This document shows, one piece after another, positions 1 through 5,378 of a stretch of 6,774 nt of DNA. This stretch comes from an uncultured Clostridia bacterium (GTDB lineage: Bacteria > Bacillota > Clostridia > Oscillospirales > Ruminococcaceae): positions 1 through 6,774 of the forward strand of contig CALDJI010000232.1 of the NCBI GenBank assembly GCA_937901805.1. The letters are read 5' to 3'. A program made the position numbers and the translations under genes. The notes below the pieces were generated by a model. The model did no database searches. It saw nothing but the letters and a program-made list of their open reading frames with translations, and was not told the origin of the DNA. The stretch's first letter is position 1. Every line of letters begins with the position of its first letter.

Positions 1-459
1 GGCGCGCAGGGTGCTGTGATCCACATCTGCTGCGTCCGGTTTGGTGGAGGTGTGGAACACCGCCCCCACGCCGAGATAGTCCGCGCCCGCGCGTTCGGCG
101 GCAACTGCCTGTTCCACCGTCTGTGCGGAAACGCCCAGAATCTTATCCGGCCCAATCAGCGCGCGGACGTCCTTTGCCGCCATATCGTGCTGGCCGACAT
201 GCACCCCGTCCGCATCCGACTGGAGCGCGATTTCGAGATTGTCGTTGACGACAAAGGGGATATGACGGCTTTTGGCCGCGCGCCCAATTTCCCTGGCCTC
301 CTTCAGAAAAGAGTGCTCGTCCAAGTCCTTTTCTCGCAGCTGTAAAAAGGTTCCCCCCGCGTCCAGGCATGCTTCCACCTGGGAAAGCAGGGTTTTTCCG
401 CCAAGCCAGCTCCTGTCCGTAACCAGGTAGAGCTGCATGGAATTTCTATCGACTTTCAA
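1..459 (-). CDS. thiE: Thiamine phosphate synthase ThiE, C-terminus cut by window edge
   Basis: ThiE couples HMP pyrophosphate with hydroxyethylthiazole phosphate to give thiamine phosphate in the cytoplasm. The 153 visible residues carry the family motifs in order: LVTDR near the N-terminus, QLREK (40-44), NDN (72-74), DGVHVGQHD (84-92) and GVGAVFHTSTK (130-140), which line the diphosphate-binding face of the TIM barrel. The family is about 210 residues, so roughly the last quarter lies off the left edge. I chose a TTG start at 459 over the ATG at 438. It is preceded by AGAGGTG at a 6-nt spacing, and it adds a MKVDRNS-like leader of the kind I recall from clostridial ThiE; the ATG has no good ribosome site. 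The start overlaps the end of thiM by 14 nt, so translation is probably coupled. Last visible gene of the riboswitch-controlled thiamine operon. Confidence 0.95.
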   Translation of the reverse strand, partial: MKVDRNSMQLYLVTDRSWLGGKTLLSQVEACLDAGGTFLQLREKDLDEHSFLKEAREIGRAAKSRHIPFVVNDNLEIALQSDADGVHVGQHDMAAKDVRALIGPDKILGVSAQTVEQAVAAERAGADYLGVGAVFHTSTKPDAADVDHSTLRA

Positions 460-1270
460 TTTTTTCACCTCTGCTGAGCATGGCGTCGTCCATTTTGCTC
501 ATATAGTCAATCAGATGGACACGCAGGGTCGCTGTCCCTGCGTCCAGTTTTTCCACATCCCGGTAGGCAAGCTCCCCGCAAAGCCCCATCGCGCTGACTG
601 CAGCGGTTGTTGCTTCCAGCACATGTTCCAGGTTTGCCGCACAGTAGCAGGCGATGACACAGGTGAGCATGCAGCCGGTCCCGGTGATTTTGGACATCAT
701 CGGATGGCCGTTGCGCACGGCAAAGGCGCGGGTGCTGTCCGCAATGACGTCAATCGCGCCGGTGATGGCGATGACCGCGCCCGTGCGCGCGCTGAGTTCC
801 TTTGCAAACCGGACGACGGAATCCAGATTGTCCTCGGTTGTGGCGTCCGCTTCATCCGCGTCCACGCCCTTGGTTGTCCCGCTGCCCGCGTAGACGGTTT
901 TCATCTCGGAAATATTGCCGCGTATTACAGTGAACTTGACTTCATCCAGCAGGCGGAACACCGTCTCGGTGCGCAGCTTGGAAGCGCCGGCGCCGACCGG
1001 ATCCAGGACGACCGGATGGCCGAGCGCATTCGCCCGTTTGCCTGCCAGGATCATCGAATCAATGGTGCGCGAGTTGAGCGTGCCGATGTTGATCACCGTG
1101 GCGCTGCACAGGGAAGTGATTTCCTCCGCCTCCTGTTTGTCATCCGCCATGATGGGGGATCCGCCGCACGCCAGGGTGATGTTGGCGCAGTCGTTGACGG
1201 TGACATAGTTGGTAATCGCGTGTACCAGGGGAACCTGTTTTCTCACATTCTGAATCAAAAAGGGTGTCAT
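446..1270 (-). CDS. thiM: Hydroxyethylthiazole kinase ThiM
   Basis: ThiM phosphorylates 4-methyl-5-(2-hydroxyethyl)thiazole with ATP, a salvage step that supplies the thiazole half to ThiE. The 274-residue product has the normal family length and a ribokinase-like fold. Visible motifs, numbered from the ATG: substrate-side VHAITNYVTVNDCAN near residue 20, DPVGAGAS (90-97), RGNISE (117-122), and the GTGC motif at the anion hole with Cys200, the usual catalytic-region cysteine. The start is the ATG at 1270, 9 nt after AGGAGG (1280-1285); an in-frame TTG at 1276 is only 3 nt from that site and is less likely. Lies 90 nt downstream of thiC and overlaps thiE. No thiazole-synthesis gene (thiG/thiH/thiS) is visible here, so this operon pairs pyrimidine synthesis with thiazole salvage, unless such genes lie past the left edge. 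Confidence 0.96.
   Translation of the reverse strand: MTPFLIQNVRKQVPLVHAITNYVTVNDCANITLACGGSPIMADDKQEAEEITSLCSATVINIGTLNSRTIDSMILAGKRANALGHPVVLDPVGAGASKLRTETVFRLLDEVKFTVIRGNISEMKTVYAGSGTTKGVDADEADATTEDNLDSVVRFAKELSARTGAVIAITGAIDVIADSTRAFAVRNGHPMMSKITGTGCMLTCVIACYCAANLEHVLEATTAAVSAMGLCGELAYRDVEKLDAGTATLRVHLIDYMSKMDDAMLSRGEKIESR
466..472 (-). promoter_or_regulatory. Ribosome binding site deciding the TTG start of thiE
   Basis: AGAGGTG on the minus strand, inside the 3' end of thiM, lies 6 nt before TTG at 459. The later ATG at 438 would be 27 nt away, too far for this site to serve. This supports a TTG start and thiM-thiE translational coupling. Confidence 0.65.
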
Positions 1271-1279
1271 TTGCAAAAG

Positions 1280-1285
1280 CCTCCT
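1280..1285 (-). promoter_or_regulatory. Strong ribosome binding site of thiM
   Basis: AGGAGG on the minus strand, 9 nt before ATG 1270 and only 3 nt before an alternative in-frame TTG at 1276. The spacing favours the ATG. Confidence 0.7.
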
Positions 1286-1360
1286 GTTTTTTGGGCCCGC
1301 TTTGGAAGGGCCGTCCCATTTGTAAACAGAACCCTGTATGGGGAGTGGAACTTCCTGAAT

Positions 1361-2662
1361 TTAGATAACGTCCGGGTCTTCGCCGCGCAAAATCCGGTTC
1401 AAGGTGCGCACCGCACACATTTTGCCGCACATGGTGCAGGTATCCTCCCGCTCCGGGGTGGAAGTGGCGCGGTAGCGTTTTGCCTTCTCCGGGTCGATGG
1501 CGAGTTCAAACTGCCTGTCCCAATCGAGGTTGCGCCTTGCGAGCGCCATCTCATGATCCCATGCGAGCGCCTGTGGGATGCCCTTGGCGACGTCCGCCGC
1601 ATGGGCTGCAATTTTGGAAGCGATAATCCCCTCGCGCACGTCCTCCGGGGTCGGCAGGCGCAGATGCTCCGCCGGGGTGACATAGCACAGGAAGGCCGCG
1701 CCGGATGCGGCGGCGATGGCCCCGCCGATGGCCGCGGTGATATGGTCATAGCCCGGCGCAATATCGGTCACAATCGGGCCGAGGACGTAAAACGGCGCGC
1801 CCTTGCAGATGGTCTTTTGAATCTGCATGTTTGCGGCAATCTGGTTGAGCGGCATATGGCCCGGCCCCTCAATCATAATCTGGACGTTTTTCTCCCATGC
1901 GCGCTGGGTGAGTTCGCCCAAAGTGACCAGCTCTTCAATCTGGCTGATATCCGTCCCGTCCTCAATGCATCCCGGCCGGCAGGCGTCTCCCAGACTGATG
2001 GTGACGTCGTATTCGGCGCAGATATCGAGCACCTCGTCGTAGTGCTCATAAAACGGGTTTTCGTTCCCAGTCGCCATCATCCAGGCAAAAATCAGGGAAC
2101 CTCCGCGGGAAACCAGGTTCATCAGGCGCTTGTTTTTGAGGAACCGTTCCCCAGTCGCCTTGTTGACCCCGCAGTGGAGGGTGAGAAAATCCACGCCGTC
2201 CTGTGCGTGCATGCGCACAATGTCAATCCACTCCTGCGAGGTAATCTGGGGAAGCGGCTTGTTGTAATAGACCACCGCGTCATAGATGGGTACGGTGCCC
2301 AGGATTGCCGGGCATTCCGCGGTCAGTTTGCGGCGGAATTTCTGCGTATCGCCGAAAGAGCTCAGATCCATGATGGCTTCCGCCCCCATGTCCACGGCGT
2401 CTTTGACCTTTTCCATCTCCTCGTCCAGGTTGACGCAGTCGCGGGAAGTCCCCAGGTTGACGTTGATTTTTGTCTTGAGCATGCTGCCAATGCCGTGGGG
2501 CTTCAGGCACTTGTGGTTTTTGTTTGCCGGAATGGCAACCGTACCGGCTGCGACATACTCCATCAGTTTTTGCACCGGGATCTGTTCTTCTGCTGCAACC
2601 GCTTCCATCTGCGGTGTTACAATGCCTTTGCGCGCGGCGTCCATCTGTGTGGTATACATCAT
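1361..2662 (-). CDS. thiC: Phosphomethylpyrimidine synthase ThiC (HMP-P synthase)
   Basis: ThiC is an iron-sulfur radical-SAM enzyme that rearranges aminoimidazole ribotide (AIR) into HMP phosphate, the pyrimidine half of thiamine. The 433-residue protein is the short form common in clostridia and archaea, lacking the extra N-terminal region of the roughly 630-residue enterobacterial enzyme. Recognisable family blocks are [53 protein letters not shown] and [14 protein letters not shown]. The C-terminal cluster motif is C409-TM-C412-GKM-C416, that is CX2CX3C, one residue shorter than the CX2CX4C of well-studied ThiC. I chose ATG 2662, directly followed by a second ATG, because AAAGGAG lies 8 nt upstream; the open frame extends to 2713 only by reading through the leader terminator. 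First gene of the operon and directly under the TPP riboswitch. Confidence 0.97.
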   Translation of the reverse strand: MMYTTQMDAARKGIVTPQMEAVAAEEQIPVQKLMEYVAAGTVAIPANKNHKCLKPHGIGSMLKTKINVNLGTSRDCVNLDEEMEKVKDAVDMGAEAIMDLSSFGDTQKFRRKLTAECPAILGTVPIYDAVVYYNKPLPQITSQEWIDIVRMHAQDGVDFLTLHCGVNKATGERFLKNKRLMNLVSRGGSLIFAWMMATGNENPFYEHYDEVLDICAEYDVTISLGDACRPGCIEDGTDISQIEELVTLGELTQRAWEKNVQIMIEGPGHMPLNQIAANMQIQKTICKGAPFYVLGPIVTDIAPGYDHITAAIGGAIAAASGAAFLCYVTPAEHLRLPTPEDVREGIIASKIAAHAADVAKGIPQALAWDHEMALARRNLDWDRQFELAIDPEKAKRYRATSTPEREDTCTMCGKMCAVRTLNRILRGEDPDVI

Positions 2663-2681
2663 GGTGCTTTCTCCTTTACAT

Positions 2682-2718
2682 AAAAATAAGGGGGACGTAC
2701 CAAAGCGGTACATCCCCC
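2682..2718 (-). terminator. Intrinsic terminator in the thiC leader (riboswitch expression platform)
   Basis: On the minus strand GGGGGAUGUACC pairs over all 12 positions (one U-G pair) with GGUACGUCCCCC around a GCUUU loop, followed by UUAUUUUUA. It lies between the TPP aptamer and the thiC ribosome site, where TPP-bound RNA would be expected to stop transcription. Confidence 0.93.
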
Positions 2719-2734
2719 ATGCTGTTGATGTATG

Positions 2735-2820
2735 GTTCCTACGTTGGCATTATCCAAATCAGGTTCTAAGGGTCGAAGCTGCATTTTGCTTCCTCTCAGA
2801 GTACATGCGTACACTCCCCT
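2735..2820 (-). ncRNA. TPP riboswitch (THI element) aptamer
   Basis: Read on the minus strand, the RNA starts AGGGGAG, carries the conserved CUGAGAGG, then ACCCUUAGAACCUGAU, UUGGAUAAUGCCAA and CGUAGGA, which are the signature segments of the thiamine pyrophosphate aptamer. GGGG with the CCCU block can form P2, GAGUGUA with UGUACUC forms P3, GAAGC/GCUUC gives an optional extra stem, and UUGG/CCAA forms P5. A closing P1 helix is not obvious from the flanks. It sits between a strong promoter and a terminator ahead of thiC, so when TPP is plentiful the whole thiCME operon should be switched off by early termination. Confidence 0.96.
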
Positions 2821-2839
2821 GTATTCTGTTGTGGTTTTC

Positions 2840-2868
2840 AGTATACTCCAAACCCTTCCCGCTGTCAA
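2840..2868 (-). promoter_or_regulatory. Sigma-A type promoter of the thiCME operon
   Basis: TTGACA (2863-2868) and TATACT (2840-2845) are separated by exactly 17 nt on the minus strand. The -35 is perfect and the -10 has one mismatch. Transcription should begin near 2833, just before the TPP aptamer. Confidence 0.9.
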
Positions 2869-2930
2869 ACGCTTTTGGGCGCCAAACCGACAAAATCCGG
2901 CAAAACGACATTTTTCGATTCCGGCGCCGG

Positions 2931-3398
2931 TTACAGCCGCCAGAGGAAAAAGCTGTTGGCGGCAAGATAAACCGCCCACAGAAATTCTGCCCCGCAGAGG
3001 AAAAAAGCCCCCTTATTCACCCAAAGGCTTTCCGCTGCAAATTTCAGGGCGCAGAGCGCGCAGCCTGCCATCAGCACCAGCCCGACCAGAGGCAGGTTTA
3101 ATCCCAGGGTAAACAGCCCCCACAGCACAAACCCCATCAGCAGATAACCGCCGGGACGCAGCGCGCGCTGTTTGGAACGGCTCCTCGACTGGTAGACAAG
3201 ATACCCGGCCAGCCCCATCAAAACAAGCATGACAAGCCAAAGCGTCAGGAAAACCGGAAGGGAAAGGCGCAGCACGGGCTGGATATCGGACAGGTACCGC
3301 TCCCCGAGCTTTGAGGTGGCAAGAAACGGCAGCAGCCCTGCGGCCGGCGGCACGAACAAAAAGCACAGGAAGGGTTTGAGCTTGATAATCACATTCAT
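2931..3398 (-). CDS. TspO/MBR-family membrane protein, divergent
   Basis: A 155-residue, very hydrophobic protein with about five membrane segments (about 5-27, 47-70, 83-101, 103-122, 130-152), the layout of TspO/MBR translocator-protein homologues, which bind tetrapyrroles and other ligands in membranes. Similarity to the family rests on the P...LPVFLTLWLVMLVLMGLAGYLVY segment (about 41-69), like the family's P..WVF..VWT.LY.LMG.A.YLV, and on the final block FLWAVYLAANSFFLW. It is divergent: only five tryptophans remain, the PPxW turn is gone, and a short Arg/Lys-rich loop (SRSRSKQRALR, 71-81) follows helix 2. I chose ATG 3398, which has GGGGGA 7 nt upstream, rather than ATG 3413, which has no good ribosome site. 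It appears to be a single gene between its own promoter and the thiamine promoter. A role in thiamine uptake is not supported by the sequence. Confidence 0.7.
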   Translation of the reverse strand: MNVIIKLKPFLCFLFVPPAAGLLPFLATSKLGERYLSDIQPVLRLSLPVFLTLWLVMLVLMGLAGYLVYQSRSRSKQRALRPGGYLLMGFVLWGLFTLGLNLPLVGLVLMAGCALCALKFAAESLWVNKGAFFLCGAEFLWAVYLAANSFFLWRL

Positions 3399-3456
3399 TT
3401 GGTTGTCCCCCATTTTGTCGTTCAGATAGTTCCATATCTATGACGCGGGGGAAAGC

Positions 3457-3484
3457 ATTATGACAGATCCTCCCCAATTTTCAA
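3457..3484 (-). promoter_or_regulatory. Probable promoter of the TspO-like gene
   Basis: TTGAAA (3479-3484) and CATAAT (3457-3462) spaced by 16 nt on the minus strand, about 60 nt before the start codon and just after the terminator of the upstream gene. Confidence 0.6.
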
Positions 3485-3510
3485 ATTATCATCCACAAAG
3501 CAGACGGTAT

Positions 3511-3537
3511 AAAAAACCGGACGGCAGCCCGTCCGGT
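3511..3537 (-). terminator. Intrinsic terminator after the DUF134-NifX gene
   Basis: ACCGGACGG and CCGTCCGGT form a perfect 9-bp stem around a GCTG loop, followed on the minus strand by a T run. It starts 11 nt past the stop codon at 3549 and separates this gene from the TspO-like gene. Confidence 0.92.
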
Positions 3538-3548
3538 TTCTATGCTTT

Positions 3549-4292
3549 TTATTTTCCGCAGGAACAGGAGTGCCCTTCGCCATGGTGGTGGTGATCATGT
3601 CCCGCGCAGGAAGCATTATCCAAGAAAGCGAGGGTTCCATTTGCATATTGTTCTGCGACCTCATGGATATCTCCTGTCACACCAGTCATTGCAGTCATTC
3701 CAAGGGCATCCAGCTTATCTTTTGCGCCCTGTCCCATTCCGCCGCAGATGACGGCATCCGCGCCGTTTTCCTTCAAAAAGCCGGCGAGAAGAGCGTGGCC
3801 ATGCGCAGAGGTATCCAGATCCCGGCATCCTGTAATCTTCCCCTGTTCAACCGTGAAAAGTGCAAAGGATGTGCACTTTCCAAAATGTCCGCAAACTTTT
3901 CCATTTTCCTGTGCAATTGCTACTATCATTTTCGTTTCCTCCTTGGATTTTACAGCCGATTGTCCAAACCGACAGCTTTTACATGTTTTGAAGCAGGGGC
4001 AATCCCCATTAGATACCCGGTAGTTTCCCCCGCCAATGGTCAGGGCGCTTTCTTCCAGCAGGGCTTTGGCCACCCGATAGCGCGCAGAGGCCAAAATCCG
4101 CTGATAAGTTCCTCGGGATACCTGCATCAGCGCCGCCGCTTCCCCCTGTTCTTTCTTCTCATAATCAGAAAGACGGAGTGCCTCCAATTCCTCCAGCGTC
4201 AGGGAAACCTCCTGCCCGGCACCCCCCTGCGGCTCAAACACGCGGGTTTTCGGCAAAATGCAAATTCTTCTGCATTTTTTCCCTCTTGGCAT
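3549..4292 (-). CDS. UPF0251/DUF134 HTH domain fused to a NifX-like iron-molybdenum cofactor domain
   Basis: A 247-residue two-domain protein. Residues 1-90 match UPF0251/DUF134: MPRGKKCRRI, LTLEELEALRLSDYE, and a sigma-region-4-like helix-turn-helix at about 50-79 (GEAAALMQVSRGTYQRILASA). Residues 98-107 are a cysteine knot, CPCFKTCKSC. Residues 122-226 are a dinitrogenase iron-molybdenum cofactor domain (NifX/NafY/MTH1175 type) with GHFGKC (135-140) and AVICGGMGQGA (180-190). The tail (229-246) is rich in Cys and His, with HDHHHH, and is a likely metal site. NifX-type domains bind Fe-S or metal-cofactor precursors; many non-nitrogen-fixing clostridia have them, with roles still unclear. No nif genes are visible, so nitrogen fixation is not implied. 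ATG 4292 has AGGGAGA 8 nt upstream. A consensus promoter overlapped by a palindrome suggests control by a metal- or redox-sensing factor, perhaps this protein itself. A second start may exist at 3929. Confidence 0.9.
   Translation of the reverse strand: MPRGKKCRRICILPKTRVFEPQGGAGQEVSLTLEELEALRLSDYEKKEQGEAAALMQVSRGTYQRILASARYRVAKALLEESALTIGGGNYRVSNGDCPCFKTCKSCRFGQSAVKSKEETKMIVAIAQENGKVCGHFGKCTSFALFTVEQGKITGCRDLDTSAHGHALLAGFLKENGADAVICGGMGQGAKDKLDALGMTAMTGVTGDIHEVAEQYANGTLAFLDNASCAGHDHHHHGEGHSCSCGK
3929..3944 (-). promoter_or_regulatory. Internal ribosome binding site within the fusion gene
   Basis: AAGGAGG (3938-3944) lies 8 nt before an in-frame ATG (3927-3929) that corresponds to Met122, exactly where the NifX-like domain begins (MIVAIAQENGKV). 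It is a better ribosome site than the one at the gene's own start. A 126-residue NifX-only protein could be made from the same mRNA. Confidence 0.5.
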
Positions 4293-4315
4293 TCAAGAAC
4301 TCTCCCTTTCCAATG

Positions 4316-4349
4316 GAATACATATTGTGCATATGCACAATATGTATTC
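4316..4349. promoter_or_regulatory. Perfect 34-bp palindrome, likely operator
   Basis: The 34 bases read identically on both strands, with the core TTGTGCATATGCACAA centred between 4332 and 4333 and arms reaching GAATAC/GTATTC. It overlaps the -10 element (4346-4351) and the expected start site (about 4339) of the DUF134-NifX gene. A dimeric repressor bound here would block RNA polymerase. Because the start site lies inside it, the full hairpin would not be transcribed from this promoter, so a DNA operator is the better reading. Confidence 0.75.
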
Positions 4350-4374
4350 TACCACACAACCACCCGCCTGTCAA
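4346..4374 (-). promoter_or_regulatory. Sigma-A type promoter of the DUF134-NifX gene
   Basis: TTGACA (4369-4374) and TAGAAT (4346-4351) separated by exactly 17 nt on the minus strand. The -35 overlaps the TGA stop codon of the upstream gene, and the -10 overlaps the palindrome. Confidence 0.88.
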
Positions 4375-4772
4375 TCAGGCAGCAGGATTAGAAGCATACG
4401 CTGCACAACGGAAATCTCCTGCGCCCAAAGCCTCAGAAATATCTCCCGTATACGGCTGTCTTTGGACGAAAACCCTTCCTTTGCATATTCCTTTGCCAGC
4501 TGGATAAGCAAAACGGCGTGGCGTTTGATACTGGCGCGGAAGTTTTGGGAAAAACCGACCTCCGCCTGCTTGGAGGGCAGATAGTTTTTCGCGCACAGGG
4601 AACGGTAGAGCCCCTTTAAATCCGCGACATGCTGTAAGGACTGTTCTGCCAAATCCAGAAAAATCTGCATGGCAAGGACGTTGTCTGTACAGCCAGCCAT
4701 CACCTTGTAGAAAGAATGGAACGCCGTTTCCTGCTCAATATATCCGCTCAGGCGGGCTGTAATCTGTTTCAT
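4371..4772 (-). CDS. Small helical protein, possibly a degenerate ferritin-like/rubrerythrin-like fold
   Basis: I do not recognise this 133-residue protein by name. It looks all-helical, with two related halves. The first (about 11-56) is ETAFHSFYKVMA...IFLDLAEQSLQHVADLKGLY, which echoes the rubrerythrin pattern of a helix with E and Y seven residues apart (E15, Y22) followed by a second helix with ExxH. The second half is AKEYAKEG...IREIFLRLWAQEISVVQRM. Most di-iron ligands appear lost: the first ExxH reads SxxH (S45, H48) and the second ExxH reads ExxV (E119). So if the fold is right, the metal centre probably is not intact. Start ATG 4772 has GGGGA about 6 nt upstream; longer upstream frames look non-coding. 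It shares the strand of the DUF134-NifX gene but that gene has its own promoter starting at this stop codon. Divergent from cwlJ across 110 nt. Confidence 0.7.
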   Translation of the reverse strand: MKQITARLSGYIEQETAFHSFYKVMAGCTDNVLAMQIFLDLAEQSLQHVADLKGLYRSLCAKNYLPSKQAEVGFSQNFRASIKRHAVLLIQLAKEYAKEGFSSKDSRIREIFLRLWAQEISVVQRMLLILLPD

Positions 4773-4882
4773 ATCAATTCCCCGCTTCCTGCAATGCACC
4801 AAATCTGTTTGTTCTCCATATGCTGTAGAGAAGGCGGCAAAACGCGCCGCACAATCCCCCTTGTAAACGGTAAGGTGATGGA

Positions 4883-5329
4883 ATGGCTTTTGATGACAGA
4901 GAACTTCTGGCAAGGCTGATTCAGTGCGAAGCCGGCGGAGAAGGTGAGGACGGGATGCGGGCAGTTGCAACCGTCATTATGAACCGGACGCGGATTCCCT
5001 ATGGAGAGTTTTCAAGAGTTTCCCGGGGAGGGAACGTCCGTGCCATCATAGAACAGCAGGGACAGTTCAACTGTATGCGCACCAGCCTGGCAGGTCAACC
5101 AAATGCCCAAAACATCTGGAACATGAACCCAACGGACATCCACTATGAAATTGCAGATTGGGCCCTGGAGGGCGGTATCCTCCCAGGCGTTGACCACTCC
5201 CTGTTCTTTTACAACCCCTACAGTTCCACCTGCGCCCCCTATTTCCCTCCCGGAGGAGCCGGCGTCATTCACACCCGCGTTAACCAGCATTGCTTTTATG
5301 TTCCCACACAACTGTATGCACAGACCTGA
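4883..5329 (+). CDS. cwlJ: Spore cortex-lytic enzyme CwlJ (SleB/CwlJ family, Hydrolase_2)
   Basis: CwlJ is a spore-coat-associated enzyme that degrades the modified cortex peptidoglycan during germination, in Bacillus in response to calcium-dipicolinate. This 148-residue protein is a bare catalytic domain with no signal peptide, close to the 142 residues of B. subtilis CwlJ and unlike secreted SleB. The family signature LIQCEAGGEGEDGMRAVATV (12-31), continuing into MNR, holds the likely catalytic Glu16; NVRAIIEQQGQFNC (51-64), LFFYNPYS (107-114) and the C-terminal NQHCFYVP follow in the usual order. ATG 4883 has AAGGTGAT just upstream. It is followed after 49 nt by the gerQ-like gene, probably as a two-gene operon; in Bacillus, CwlJ needs GerQ to reach the coat. 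Expression is presumably from a mother-cell sporulation sigma factor, but I could not pick out a convincing promoter. Confidence 0.95.
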   Translation: MAFDDRELLARLIQCEAGGEGEDGMRAVATVIMNRTRIPYGEFSRVSRGGNVRAIIEQQGQFNCMRTSLAGQPNAQNIWNMNPTDIHYEIADWALEGGILPGVDHSLFFYNPYSSTCAPYFPPGGAGVIHTRVNQHCFYVPTQLYAQT

Positions 5330-5378
5330 TGATTTATGAGTAAACCGCCCAATACATAGGCAGAAAGGAAACGATTCT

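Noticed and set aside
1271..1360. GGCCC/GGGCC stem in the thiC-thiM gap as a terminator
   Set aside because: Only 5 bp with a 9-nt loop and followed by an A run rather than a T run on the transcribed strand, so it should not end transcription before thiM.
437..2683. A 748-codon open frame on the plus strand across the thiamine genes
   Set aside because: It is antisense to thiM and thiC, whose products are clear family members; its own translation is His/Cys/Arg-rich with no recognisable domain. It reflects high GC and codon bias of the true strand.
2663..2713. Longer ThiC N-terminus starting at 2713
   Set aside because: The extra 17 codons read straight through the terminator hairpin and the ribosome binding site of thiC.
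2869..2930. CCGGCGCCGG and a second GGCGCC after the TspO-like gene as a terminator hairpin
   Set aside because: The first is self-complementary without room for a loop, the two copies do not extend into a shared stem, and no T run follows.
3549..4292. NifX-like domain as evidence of nitrogen fixation
   Set aside because: Domains of this type occur widely in anaerobes without nitrogenase, and no other nif-type gene is in the window.
4790..4840. CATATGCT upstream of cwlJ as a sigma-E -10 box
   Set aside because: It partly fits the sporulation sigma-E -10, but there is no ATA-type -35 at the right distance, so I do not list it as a promoter.
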